Source of the DNA: Sulfuricurvum sp.
GTDB taxonomy: Bacteria; Campylobacterota; Campylobacteria; Campylobacterales; Sulfurimonadaceae
Length of the DNA: 64,000 nucleotides
Assembly (NCBI GenBank): GCA_024637295.1
Contig: JAGXFL010000001.1
Location: 62,001 to 126,000 of the forward strand
Direction of reading: 5' to 3'
In this document: one piece after another, positions 8,824 through 17,048 of the stretch
Numbering within the stretch: position 1 is the stretch's first letter
Layout: each line of letters opens with the position of its first letter
Notes under the pieces: model-generated
The model's database searches: none
Seen by the model: the letters and a program-made list of their open reading frames with translations, nothing else
Told to the model about the DNA's origin: nothing
Position numbers and translations under genes: made by a program

Positions 8824-9561
8824 CTATTTCGCCATGATCATGCCATCGCCGAACGTACCGGGACGGAGGCCTGAACCGTCGGCTTCGGCGGTCATTTGAC
8901 GATTTTTGGTATTGATGGATGGGTAGATTTTAATGATTTTGGAACATTTTCCCGTCGATTTTCCATCGATAGAGCTGCAAAATCGATCCCCTACCTTCAC
9001 TTGTGAAGCGAATTTGGAATCGTACTGGATGAGGAGTTTGGTCTGATCGCTGATAAGTTTAAACAGCGGTGCACTACCCATCGAAGAGACCATATCCCCT
9101 ACCTCGATGTTCTTTTCAGAGATACTCCCTGCGAATGGGGCAACGAGGCGCATCTTGGAGAGTTTTTGTTCGGCATAGGCAACTGATAATCGGGTACGTT
9201 CTTTTTGGGCTAGTTTCGTCTCCAGTTCGGATTTGAGTTTATCGAGGGTGTTTTTATCGAACACCTGCGCACTTTTTTCATAACGTGCGTATTGATCGCT
9301 CAAGAACGTTGTCTCTTTGGTGAGTGCATTTAAATCGGCTTTTGCCATTTGCAGCGATAGATGTTCTTCAGCGCTGTCGAGTTCGAGCAGCAGCGAGCCC
9401 TTTTTGACATGATCGCCCATTTGGACGGAGAGATTTTTAACAATCCCTGAAGCGTTCATCCCCAGTGAGGCTTCACGGTAGGCTTGTGATTCAAAAGTGG
9501 CGTATACATCTGCCCACAATGATAATGCACACAGCGTTGATAGTAGGGCAATTTTTTTCAT
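8824..9561 (-). CDS. RND efflux periplasmic adaptor (membrane fusion protein)
   Basis: Periplasmic adaptor linking the RND pump to the outer-membrane channel. A Sec signal peptide (MKKIALLSTLCALSLWADVYA) is followed by the lipoyl-like half motif (GIVKNLSVQMGDHVKKGSLLLELD), an alpha-helical hairpin (about residues 70-130) and the second half motif (MRLVAPFAGSISEKNIEVGD). At 245 residues it is short for the family, lacking most of the membrane-proximal domain, which is common in this phylum. It overlaps the tolC-like stop codon by ATGA (9558-9561). Confidence 0.9.
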   Translation of the reverse strand: MKKIALLSTLCALSLWADVYATFESQAYREASLGMNASGIVKNLSVQMGDHVKKGSLLLELDSAEEHLSLQMAKADLNALTKETTFLSDQYARYEKSAQVFDKNTLDKLKSELETKLAQKERTRLSVAYAEQKLSKMRLVAPFAGSISEKNIEVGDMVSSMGSAPLFKLISDQTKLLIQYDSKFASQVKVGDRFCSSIDGKSTGKCSKIIKIYPSINTKNRQMTAEADGSGLRPGTFGDGMIMAK

Positions 9562-10793
9562 TTTTTATCCTCGATTAATGACATAAGATCGATTCCATAC
9601 GCATAGGCGGCACTGGCTTTTGCCACTTGGAGTGTATTGAGAGCATTGCGGGCTTTGGCACGCGAGTAGGTAAGGTTGGTGAGTTCACTAAGATAGGTCG
9701 TTGTGTTGACCAATCCCGCTTCAAAACGCTTTTTGATAAAACCGAAGGCTTCGCTTCTCGCTTCTTCTTCTGCCTTGGCCGCTTCATAGGCATTTTGGGA
9801 GGTTTTGATCGACATAAGGGCTATTTGGGCATCATTGCTGAGACTTTGGGTTTTGTAATCAAGAAGATTTTTGGCTTTGAGGGTATCGAGACGAGCTTGT
9901 TCGCGCTCTTTTGCAATTCGCCCCATATCAAATAGCGTCATGGTAAGTGCGGCAGTTATTTCGTTTTGGTTAAGGGGCTGAAGATTAGTCCCCCCCATCG
10001 CATCGTAACCGCTGTACTCCATGTATTTGTGTTTTGCTTCGAGCGTGATAGAGGGGAGATAGGTATATTGATCTTCTGTTTTACGTAAAATATCGATTTT
10101 TGAGCGATCGCTTTGCAGGTCATGGCGTTCTAGCGTCGTAAATATCGGGAGAGCAAGCTCTTGGTACATGAGTGGTTCATGAATAGGCATTGCGCTGAGG
10201 AGTTCAAGATGTTTACGATGTTTTTCAAGGAGCATGTTGAGATTTTGTTCGTCATAATCAGTTTCCAATTTCGATGCAATCAGCGATTTGAGGATATCGG
10301 TCGTGGCAAGCTCATTTTTAACAAGTATCTCGTAGCGTTGGACTTCAGAGAGAAGTTCTTTCTTTTTTTCCTTATTGACATTGAGGCGGTCTTGGGTGTC
10401 AAGATAGTCATAGAAAGCCGCGATGGTTTCCATAAGGACATTTTGTTCTTCTTGTGCCAGAGAGTGTGTCGCTGAATTCATGGACGCATGAAGTGCATCG
10501 AGAAGTGCTTCACGTCGGAATCCGTCAAAAATACTGATTTTTGCTCCTATTTCGGCACCTTGGATTTTATTGGGTTCGAATGCAGGTGTTTTATCTTTTT
10601 TCTTATAAAGTGCAGTAGCCGTAACTGTCGGAAAATAGGCTGTTTTAGCCTCATCGAGTTGGGCTTGCGATTTTTGAATTTCCAAACGTTCGGATGCAAC
10701 CCGTAAATTTGTTTTAGCACTCGGCAATAAAGATGTTAGATCAGCACATATAAGCGATTGTGCTGTGAGGAGCAAGAGAACCGTATGTCTCAT
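9558..10793 (-). CDS. TolC-family outer-membrane efflux protein
   Basis: Outer-membrane channel of the tripartite efflux system. A signal peptide (MRHTVLLLLTAQSLICA) is followed by two outer-membrane-efflux repeats rich in long helices with regular Leu/Ala spacing; the second repeat includes FGFIKKRFEAGLVNTTTYL, typical of TolC relatives. 411 residues matches the family. First gene of the efflux operon: its start lies 33-50 bp downstream of a palindromic operator that covers the promoter -10 box. Confidence 0.9.
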   Translation of the reverse strand: MRHTVLLLLTAQSLICADLTSLLPSAKTNLRVASERLEIQKSQAQLDEAKTAYFPTVTATALYKKKDKTPAFEPNKIQGAEIGAKISIFDGFRREALLDALHASMNSATHSLAQEEQNVLMETIAAFYDYLDTQDRLNVNKEKKKELLSEVQRYEILVKNELATTDILKSLIASKLETDYDEQNLNMLLEKHRKHLELLSAMPIHEPLMYQELALPIFTTLERHDLQSDRSKIDILRKTEDQYTYLPSITLEAKHKYMEYSGYDAMGGTNLQPLNQNEITAALTMTLFDMGRIAKEREQARLDTLKAKNLLDYKTQSLSNDAQIALMSIKTSQNAYEAAKAEEEARSEAFGFIKKRFEAGLVNTTTYLSELTNLTYSRAKARNALNTLQVAKASAAYAYGIDLMSLIEDKK

Positions 10794-10825
10794 AAAATGT
10801 CCCTTTTTTATTCGTTTGAGGTTTT

Positions 10826-10866
10826 ATGTTGACAATGGTAACATTATATGTAAACAATGTCAACAT
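10826..10866. promoter_or_regulatory. 41-bp palindromic operator between efflux operon and tetR
   Basis: Two 18-bp arms (10826-10843 and 10849-10866) are inverted copies matching at 15 of 18 positions around a 5-bp spacer. The arms contain TGTTGACA and TGTCAACA. On the minus strand a TATAAT box (10843-10848) sits at the exact centre, about 50 bp before the tolC-like start, so a bound repressor would block that promoter. Size and symmetry fit a TetR-family dimer or dimer-of-dimers site, and the tetR gene is immediately adjacent. Confidence 0.7.
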
Positions 10867-10901
10867 TGCATTATTATTTATCTAACCCATGCTACAATAC
10901 C

Positions 10902-11525
10902 ATGATGAAAAATAATGAGTCCACTAAAAAAACATTGCCCTATCATCATGGAAATCTCAAAGAAGCATTATTGCAAACGGCGTTGGAAATAATTGACAGT
11001 GAGGGGCTTGATACAATTACCTTGCGTGACTTAACTCAGCGACTAGGGACGTCACGAAGTGCAGTATATCGCCATTTTACAAGTAAAGAAGTATTAATAC
11101 TTGGGGTGATCGAAAAGGGATATGAACAGCTTAATTTGCTTTTTACCCCTATTTTTCAAGATCGTACTCATACGGTTGTAGAGCGTTTTGATGCTATGGG
11201 AAGAGCATATCTTAACTTTGCAATAGAGCATCCGAATTTGTATCGTCTCCTTTTTGGCGAGATGTATCGTAAAGAGCGTGAAGAGATATGCGATTATAAA
11301 GATGAAACATTGGCAACAGGACTATATGCCCTCATTGGGCTTCTCATTGAAGCTCAGGAAGAAGGGATTATTGTATGTGAAAACCCTATTGTACAAGCGG
11401 CAACGGTATGGGCATCGATTCACGGGTTGGCTTCGCTATTAATAGATGGGCATTTATTGATGAGCGATAATCTCGAAGAGATATACCGTTACAGCCAAAA
11501 CGTATTGTTAAAAGGGCTTTGCTAA
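10902..11525 (+). CDS. TetR-family transcriptional regulator
   Basis: Probable repressor of the divergent RND operon and of itself. The N-terminal helix-turn-helix domain is clear (PYHHGNLKEALLQTALEII, then TLRDLTQRLGTSRSAVYRHF) and resembles the YcdC/AcrR-type group; the C-terminal domain (residues 80-207) binds an unknown ligand and includes FAIEHPNLYRLLFGE, typical of the WHG-type C-terminal domain. The start is set at ATG 10902 (a second ATG follows at 10905). An upstream in-frame ATG at 10857 lies inside the operator and would add an atypical N-terminus. No good ribosome-binding site is present; a TACAAT box at 10893-10898 would make the transcript nearly leaderless if used. Confidence 0.85.
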   Translation: MMKNNESTKKTLPYHHGNLKEALLQTALEIIDSEGLDTITLRDLTQRLGTSRSAVYRHFTSKEVLILGVIEKGYEQLNLLFTPIFQDRTHTVVERFDAMGRAYLNFAIEHPNLYRLLFGEMYRKEREEICDYKDETLATGLYALIGLLIEAQEEGIIVCENPIVQAATVWASIHGLASLLIDGHLLMSDNLEEIYRYSQNVLLKGLC

Positions 11526-12184
11526 AACAGTTCCCAAGGTTTATTCCATGTTTCTAACTGTACTTTACACTCTTCACTGATAAATCGTTCTCCCTCAACG
11601 GGGGGTGAAATAAATTCAAATGATTCACCATATAGGCTAAAACGTAGTGCATAAGCGTGCAGATAGCCACGATCTTCTTTGCGTGCTTCGTCGGAAGCCG
11701 CATACCGTTCATCTCCGGCACAGGGGGAACCCAAACTTTTGAGGGCGACACGGATCTGATGGGTCTTACCGGTGTGTGGTTTGACGAGAAAAAAGCGTTC
11801 ATGGGTGCGTAATGCACAGCTGATGAACTGGGTGATGGCTGGATTATCCATGGTAGGCAGGAGTTTATAGTCACCGCGCCTTGCGCTTCCCATATCGGCT
11901 TTTACCCATCCCTGCTTCTTTTTAGGTTTACGTAAAGAGATAGCGAGATAGTACTTCTCCACTTCACGATTTTCAAACATCTTGCCAAATTGTGCGGCGA
12001 CTTCGGAGGTTTTGGCGAAGATGACCAGTCCTGATGTCATTTTATCGAGTCGATGGACGGGGAAGAGGGGGATACCCAGTTGCTGTGACATCTGCACGAC
12101 AAACCCCGCTTCTTCTTCGGAGTGAAAGTTACTCCCTGCAGGTTTTACAGTGATGATGAAATCACTGTTTTCATACACGATCAC
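11522..12184 (-). CDS. RluA-family RNA pseudouridine synthase
   Basis: Converts specific uridines in rRNA or tRNA to pseudouridine. The catalytic-Asp motif is HRLDKMTSGLVIFAKT (around residues 43-58), followed by the family's YLAISLRKPKKK and the C-terminal GKTHQIRVALKSLG. At 220 residues and without an S4 domain it belongs to the short RluA/TruC-like group; the target base is unknown. It overlaps tetR tail-to-tail (11522-11525) and its start overlaps the stop of the yedF gene by ATGA-type coupling (12181-12184). Confidence 0.85.
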   Translation of the reverse strand: MIVYENSDFIITVKPAGSNFHSEEEAGFVVQMSQQLGIPLFPVHRLDKMTSGLVIFAKTSEVAAQFGKMFENREVEKYYLAISLRKPKKKQGWVKADMGSARRGDYKLLPTMDNPAITQFISCALRTHERFFLVKPHTGKTHQIRVALKSLGSPCAGDERYAASDEARKEDRGYLHAYALRFSLYGESFEFISPPVEGERFISEECKVQLETWNKPWELF

Positions 12185-12771
12185 AGCGATACCACATCCG
12201 TTGAAAGTAAAATACGCATCGTATCATAGGCATTGCCTATCTCACCCACTTGCACAGAGGCAGGATCGATACCAAAATCACCAAGACATAATCCACAGGT
12301 ATAGATTGTGACACCGCGTACACTAAGGGATTGCAATGACTCAATGACCCCAGCATTTTCGGGTTGCGTTGTGAGCAATACCCCTTCGTTGACGAAGATG
12401 ATGTATTTTGGAAGTGCTTCAAATTCCAATGTCGTTTTTAAAAAACCGTTTATCAGTTTTTTCCCCAATTCGCCATTGCCGATACGATCGGTTTTGATAA
12501 AAAGGGTTCGGTTTAAAAGAGCCTCATTTTTCTCTTCAGGCACGACATCACACCCGAATCCCTTGACGATTTTCATCAGGGTGCTCCCATCGCTCAGAAG
12601 TTTTGATTCTTCGGTACATCCTTGTGAAAGGGCAAAACGTCGGCAGTTTTCTACCGATGAGACACTGTTGAGTTCGAGATCGATAATACCATCCGATGGG
12701 AGCGCTTCGAGAGCTTTTTTGAGTTCCAGTACGGGTTTTGGGCAGTCTAAGTCTTTGCAGTTGAGTTTCAT
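12181..12771 (-). CDS. yedF: YedF-type protein: TusA domain plus DsrE-like domain
   Basis: Two-domain protein of the sulfurtransferase-like YedF family. Residues 1-70 are a TusA/SirA domain with the CPKP motif (DLDCPKPVLELKKAL), whose Cys carries a persulfide in homologues. Residues 90-196 are a DsrE-like domain with the C-terminal CGLCLGDFG motif. The family has been linked to selenium or sulfur transfer; the exact reaction is not established. It overlaps the pseudouridine synthase gene downstream. Upstream lies the BrnT/BrnA promoter region, read in the opposite direction. Confidence 0.82.
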   Translation of the reverse strand: MKLNCKDLDCPKPVLELKKALEALPSDGIIDLELNSVSSVENCRRFALSQGCTEESKLLSDGSTLMKIVKGFGCDVVPEEKNEALLNRTLFIKTDRIGNGELGKKLINGFLKTTLEFEALPKYIIFVNEGVLLTTQPENAGVIESLQSLSVRGVTIYTCGLCLGDFGIDPASVQVGEIGNAYDTMRILLSTDVVSL

Positions 12772-12831
12772 TGGGTTTTTCCGTATTTGTTGAGTATGTC
12801 ATGATTATAGCGAATTAGTATGGTCATTGTA

Positions 12832-12860
12832 TTGACATGACAGTTTCAAATGTATATAAT
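12832..12860 (+). promoter_or_regulatory. Consensus sigma-70 promoter of brnT-brnA
   Basis: TTGACA at 12832-12837 and TATAAT at 12855-12860 separated by exactly 17 bp, a perfect consensus promoter that is rare in this AT-rich phylum. It lies about 30 bp before the brnT start. Confidence 0.8.
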
Positions 12861-12874
12861 CATTACATACATTT
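12848..12874. promoter_or_regulatory. 27-bp palindromic operator over the brnTA promoter
   Basis: The site runs from AAATGTAT (12848-12855) to ATACATTT (12867-12874). The whole 27 bp is self-complementary except for the central base and one symmetric pair, and it covers the -10 box. BrnT-BrnA modules are known to be autoregulated by the antitoxin BrnA, which has a ribbon-helix-helix-like DNA-binding domain, so this is the likely BrnA site. Confidence 0.72.
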
Positions 12875-12889
12875 AGCAAAAGGTGAGTG

Positions 12890-13195
12890 ATGTTTGATTG
12901 TCTGAATGTCGAACGATTACGTGGGTTTGATTGGAATGATGGCAATATACAAAAGAACAAACTCAAACACGGCCTCGATTTCTGGTTGATCGAAGAGATA
13001 TTTTTCAACGAACCGTTACTCATCTACGAAGATAATGCCCACTCAGAACAAGAGTGCCGATGCAATGCACTGGGTAAAACCGATGATGGGCAATTGCTCT
13101 TTATCGCTTTTACAGTGCGAGGAGAAAAAATACGGGTTATTTCAGCACGCCCTATGAGCAAAAAGGAGAGAAGTTATTATGAAAAAAATGCCTGA
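12890..13195 (+). CDS. brnT: BrnT-family toxin (RelE-like ribonuclease)
   Basis: Toxin of a type II toxin-antitoxin system; BrnT has a RelE-like fold and cleaves RNA to stop translation. Family signature FDWNDGNIQKNKLKHGLDF is present (residues 12-30), followed by ALGKTDDGQLLFIAFTVRGEKIRVISARPMSKKER, whose Arg and Lys residues match the catalytic region. The ATG at 12890 is chosen over a GTG at 12887 because of spacing to AAAGGTGAG. 101 residues is the usual size. Overlaps the antitoxin gene by 17 bp, in the normal toxin-first order of this family. Confidence 0.9.
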   Translation: MFDCLNVERLRGFDWNDGNIQKNKLKHGLDFWLIEEIFFNEPLLIYEDNAHSEQECRCNALGKTDDGQLLFIAFTVRGEKIRVISARPMSKKERSYYEKNA

Positions 13196-13436
13196 ACTAA
13201 AAACCGAAGAAGAGATTGCGACATTTTGGGATGAACACGATTCGACTGAGTATATCGATTGGGACAAAGCCAAGCCGATGCGCCTCACAAAGTTACAAAA
13301 GAGTGCAAAAACGATCTCGATCCGAATGCCAGTTGATATGATCGAAACGCTAAAAATTCAAGCCAATAAGAGCGACATACCCTATCAATCGTATCTAAAG
13401 ATGTTGATTGCGGATGGGTTAAAGGCGCATGGGTGA
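13179..13436 (+). CDS. brnA: BrnA-family antitoxin
   Basis: Antitoxin of the BrnT/BrnA pair. The N-terminal part carries the family pattern EEIATFWDEHDSTEYIDW and the C-terminal part is a ribbon-helix-helix-like DNA-binding domain (KTISIRMPVDMIETLKIQA, then IPYQSYLKMLIADGL). It should bind and neutralise BrnT and repress the operon through the palindrome at 12848-12874. Ribosome-binding site AGGAGAG lies inside the toxin gene. Ends head-on against the rsuA stop with no gap. Confidence 0.9.
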   Translation: MKKMPELKTEEEIATFWDEHDSTEYIDWDKAKPMRLTKLQKSAKTISIRMPVDMIETLKIQANKSDIPYQSYLKMLIADGLKAHG

Positions 13437-14153
13437 TTAGTTAGGTATCTCTTCTTGAGCTAATATCCGATATTCACCGCTTTGTAAGTCCCCAAGCGTT
13501 AAATCACCGATACGAGAACGGTGCAGTGCGGTCACATGATTGCCAAGGGCGGCAAACATACGGCGAACTTGATGGTAGCGCCCCTCGGTGATCTCTAGGG
13601 TGACATGAGTGTTATCAATAATCTCTAATTTAGCAGGGAGACACGCCGTTTTTTCACCGTTGAGTATGAGGGTTCCTGAGGCAAAAATTGAGCCTTCATC
13701 CCCTTTTAACGGTCGATCCAGTGTCACTTCATAGAGTTTAGAAACATGATATTTGGGAGAGGTCAGACGATGAAGTAACTGTCCGTCGTCGGTGAGTAAT
13801 AACAGCCCGCTAGTCTCTTTATCCAGACGTCCTATTGTGGAAATTTTTGGATCACGATTACGCCATCTGACAGGTAGCAGATCATAGACGAGCTGACCCT
13901 CGCCATCATCATGAGAACACACCAAACCCACGGGCTTGTGCATCAAGATGACCATCCCTTGCGGTGGATCAAGAGGAATGCCCTCAAAGAGTACTTCGTG
14001 ATGAAAGGCTTTAAAATCACTTTTGGTGATCTGTTTTCCATCCACCGTGACAAGCCCTGAAGCGATGAGTTTTTTGGACTCACTGCGGCTTGCGTATCCC
14101 AGACTGGTGAGGAGTTGGTCGAGCCGCTGTTTAGAGAGCTTCAAGTTTTTCAT
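13437..14153 (-). CDS. RsuA/RluB-family rRNA pseudouridine synthase
   Basis: Modifies a uridine in ribosomal RNA. An N-terminal S4 RNA-binding domain (QRLDQLLTSLGYASRSESKKLI, residues 8-55) precedes the catalytic domain with GRLDKETSGLLLLTDDG (catalytic Asp) and the C-terminal TEGRYHQVRRMFAALGNHV. The start at 14153 begins MKNLKLSKQRLDQL, overlapping the end of the ABC-F gene by 23 bp; a longer frame reading back into that gene is less likely. Which rRNA position is modified (516-type RsuA or 23S type) is not decided by sequence. Confidence 0.87.
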   Translation of the reverse strand: MKNLKLSKQRLDQLLTSLGYASRSESKKLIASGLVTVDGKQITKSDFKAFHHEVLFEGIPLDPPQGMVILMHKPVGLVCSHDDGEGQLVYDLLPVRWRNRDPKISTIGRLDKETSGLLLLTDDGQLLHRLTSPKYHVSKLYEVTLDRPLKGDEGSIFASGTLILNGEKTACLPAKLEIIDNTHVTLEITEGRYHQVRRMFAALGNHVTALHRSRIGDLTLGDLQSGEYRILAQEEIPN

Positions 14154-15963
14154 CGGTGGCTTTGGTGATGCGTTCAAACTCATTGCTGGCAATCTCAAGA
14201 CGTTCAAACAGCTCTTCGATCATCTTTTCATCCGCAGCGACGCTTTTGGAGAGTTCCATCAGTTTGCTACTATCGCCATTGTTGGAATAGACGATGAGTT
14301 GTTCATGTGAAGTCTTGAGTTTTTCTTCGAGTTCCATGATCGTGTTCTCACAAAAATCGATCTCTTTTTTCAGAGGGTTCAATAAACGAGAACGCTCTTG
14401 AATGATCTCGGAACGCTGCTGCTTTTGCTCTTTTTTACTACCTTGCTGAACCGGTTTTTGAATTTTTGGTGCATCGCTGATGTCATCTTCCCAGCCGATT
14501 TTTTCTAAAAACTCATCGTAGGTGCCGTTAAAAAACTCCGCACCCCCCTCACGAAAGATGATAAGCTGATCAGCAAGGGAGCGCAACAGCATCTCTGAGT
14601 GGGTGACGATGACAGTAGAGCCCTCAAAACGTTTGACTGCATCCGTCAGCGAATCGATGGATTGCATGTCGAGGTGATTGGTCGGTTCATCCAAAAACAG
14701 CAAATTGGCAGGGGTAGCAATGATCTTGCCTAACATAACACGACTGCGCTCTCCCCCTGAGAGGATGCTGATCTTTTTCTCGCCGTCATCACCGCTGAAC
14801 ATCATGGTTCCGCAGATACCCCGCACTTTGACATTAGGCAGTGTATTGTCAGCACTTTGGATCTCATCGATGATGGTGCTGTTCATGTTTAATCGTTCGA
14901 TATTCGTCTGACCAAAATGGGCGATTTTTGTTGAGGGGTGCATAATGATCTCACCTTGTGGCGTCAGTACCCCTGCGAGAGTATTGAGCAGAGTGGATTT
15001 CCCTTTACCGTTTTTCCCGATGATGGCGAGGCATTTGTTTTTTTCCAAGTTAAAGGAGAGGTTTTGGAAGAGCAGTTCATTAGGATTGTATCCAAAGGAG
15101 AGATCCTTGACACTCATGATCACTTTGGCAGGAATCACAGAATAAGAGAATGAAAACGACAGATCGCTGTCGGACTCAAGATTCTCCATTATCCCCATCT
15201 TATCCAGCTCTTTTTGTTTGGACTGTGCCATGACCGCTGTAGAAGCACGAGCTTTGTTACGGGCGATGAAGTCGATGAGTTCGGCACGCTTCTTGTCATG
15301 ATTGATCTTGCTTTTTTCGTACAGTTCGTCTTCTTGTGCAATATGCGCGTAGTATTTGACACTGTTGCCTTTGATGATCGAAACGTTTTTACGGCGCAGA
15401 CCCATCGTATGAGTGCTCACAGAGTCCATAAAATCACGATCGTGGGTGATGAGGATCACTTCACCTTCAAATGAACGTATAAAGGCTCCTAGCCATCGCA
15501 AAGAGACGATGTCGAGGTAGTTGGTCGGTTCGTCCAAGAGCAGGAGATTGGGTTCGGTAACGAGAAGTTTAACGAGGTTCATACGAATCTGATACCCTCC
15601 TGAAAAACTCAAAGGGTCTTTGTCCAAATCCTCTTGGGTAAACCCTAGACCAAATAATATCTTTTCGACTTTGTAGACGTCGTGTACCGCATCACCCTCC
15701 AAAACAGAAGCACATTCATCACGTACGGTTTTGTGGGTGAAGTGGAGATGTTGGCGCAATGTGCCGATACGGTAGTTTTTAGGGATGATGATCTCACCGC
15801 TATCATAAGGTTCTTCGCCAAGGATGATTTTAAACAGGGTCGATTTTCCGCTTCCGTTACGTCCGACAAACCCAAGTTTATTACCGGAAAAGAGTTTGAG
15901 GTCTAAATCCTGGAAAAGGACTCGTCCTCCGTAGCTTTTGGTGAGGTTGTTGATTTGGATCAT
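14131..15963 (-). CDS. ABC-F family ATPase (Uup/EttA/YheS type)
   Basis: Soluble protein with two ABC domains and no membrane segments; ABC-F proteins act on the ribosome to relieve stalling or set translation state. Domain 1 has Walker A GRNGSGKST and signature LSFSGGYQIRM; domain 2 has Walker A GKNGKGKST and signature ILSGGERSRVMLGK, with the interdomain linker near residues 240-290. The C-terminal 100 residues are a charged coiled coil (LKKEIDFCENTIMELEEKL) as in Uup-type members. Overlaps the DHH gene by one base at 15963, so it is part of a minus-strand run with flhA. Confidence 0.88.
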   Translation of the reverse strand: MIQINNLTKSYGGRVLFQDLDLKLFSGNKLGFVGRNGSGKSTLFKIILGEEPYDSGEIIIPKNYRIGTLRQHLHFTHKTVRDECASVLEGDAVHDVYKVEKILFGLGFTQEDLDKDPLSFSGGYQIRMNLVKLLVTEPNLLLLDEPTNYLDIVSLRWLGAFIRSFEGEVILITHDRDFMDSVSTHTMGLRRKNVSIIKGNSVKYYAHIAQEDELYEKSKINHDKKRAELIDFIARNKARASTAVMAQSKQKELDKMGIMENLESDSDLSFSFSYSVIPAKVIMSVKDLSFGYNPNELLFQNLSFNLEKNKCLAIIGKNGKGKSTLLNTLAGVLTPQGEIIMHPSTKIAHFGQTNIERLNMNSTIIDEIQSADNTLPNVKVRGICGTMMFSGDDGEKKISILSGGERSRVMLGKIIATPANLLFLDEPTNHLDMQSIDSLTDAVKRFEGSTVIVTHSEMLLRSLADQLIIFREGGAEFFNGTYDEFLEKIGWEDDISDAPKIQKPVQQGSKKEQKQQRSEIIQERSRLLNPLKKEIDFCENTIMELEEKLKTSHEQLIVYSNNGDSSKLMELSKSVAADEKMIEELFERLEIASNEFERITKATDEKLEAL

Positions 15964-17039
15964 TATTCTTCTATTTTATGAGGAAGTTTGCCCGGCATCG
16001 CTTCTTTGGTAGAGAGCATATTTTCGATTTGAAGTTTGACTTTGTCGTATCGAAACTGCTCTTTGAACCCTTGGATTCGTCCCCCTGCCGCATTGGGGTG
16101 TCCGCCGCCGCCGACCCATTCGCCGGACATCATGGCGACATCCACACGGTTGTGTCCGCGAAGACTCATCGTGCCGCGTGTACCTACATCGAGGAAGAAA
16201 TCAAACTCGCCGTAACTGGTGAGAAAACCGTTTCCGATAATGGAGGTATTGCCCAATCCGTAGCTTAAAAATCCGCGCCATCCTTTGTAATAGATGGTCA
16301 TCATTGAGCGTTTTGTCCCCAGCAGTGCGACAATATGTTTGGTTGAGAGATTGTCGAGGGTATCATCGACACCGTCTTTAAAGAACTCTTTTTTGATCTT
16401 GTGTAGTGCTTCGTCCAGTAGGATATTGGCATTAGGCTCAAATCGCATTTGTGCCGCTTGTTCCAACATAGCAAGCTTATAGGCTCTGTCTTCATCCGAG
16501 AACATGACGCGATTGATCTCTTTTGCATCACTGACCAGACGCATACACACTTTGCCGTATTCAAAATCCTCTACTTCGTCTTGGTGCCATAGATCGACTG
16601 CATTGACCACTTTGACAAACGCTTCGAGCCATCCTCCCCCTTGCAGTCCGTAATGCTCTTGCGCATATTCATAGACGATCTTGGTGGCACAACGCTCGGT
16701 GTCCAAAAAATACCATGGGTATTGAGCCGCAGTATCTTTTCCGCTGCCGTGGTGGTCGAGCAGGGTAATCGTGATCTTCCAGCCGCTATCGTTGAGCCGA
16801 TTGACTTCCAGATTGAGCCATTTAGCTTCTTCAGGGTAGAGATTGAGATCGCTGATCAATATAGTGGCTTCTTGCTTTTCTTTTTTAATAAGCTCGATAA
16901 TCTCAGTGAGTCGTTCCATCACTTCTGCGCCGTAGTTTGCATTGTAGCTGATCATAGTATTAGGAGTCTGTGCCATGACTAGCTGGCAACTGTAGCCGTC
17001 TAAATCGATGTGTGAAAGGTGGTAAATGGTTTTTGTCAT
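15963..17039 (-). CDS. DHH-superfamily phosphoesterase
   Basis: Cytoplasmic metal-dependent phosphoesterase. DHH motifs are visible: HIDLDGYSCQ at residues 10-19, ISDLNL, LLDHHGSGKD around residue 95, and the DHHA1-like C-terminal GGGHPNAAGGRIQG. Relatives (RecJ, NrnA/NrnB) hydrolyse short oligonucleotides, cyclic dinucleotide products or pAp; NrnB-like function is plausible for the 358-residue two-domain layout but not proven. It lies between flhA (9 bp upstream) and the ABC-F gene, an arrangement that suggests one operon. Confidence 0.83.
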   Translation of the reverse strand: MTKTIYHLSHIDLDGYSCQLVMAQTPNTMISYNANYGAEVMERLTEIIELIKKEKQEATILISDLNLYPEEAKWLNLEVNRLNDSGWKITITLLDHHGSGKDTAAQYPWYFLDTERCATKIVYEYAQEHYGLQGGGWLEAFVKVVNAVDLWHQDEVEDFEYGKVCMRLVSDAKEINRVMFSDEDRAYKLAMLEQAAQMRFEPNANILLDEALHKIKKEFFKDGVDDTLDNLSTKHIVALLGTKRSMMTIYYKGWRGFLSYGLGNTSIIGNGFLTSYGEFDFFLDVGTRGTMSLRGHNRVDVAMMSGEWVGGGGHPNAAGGRIQGFKEQFRYDKVKLQIENMLSTKEAMPGKLPHKIEE

Positions 17040-17048
17040 AAAAATTTC

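Noticed and set aside
10857-10904. Upstream in-frame start for the TetR gene at 10857
   Set aside because: It would begin inside the palindromic operator, has no ribosome-binding site and adds a sequence not found in TetR proteins.
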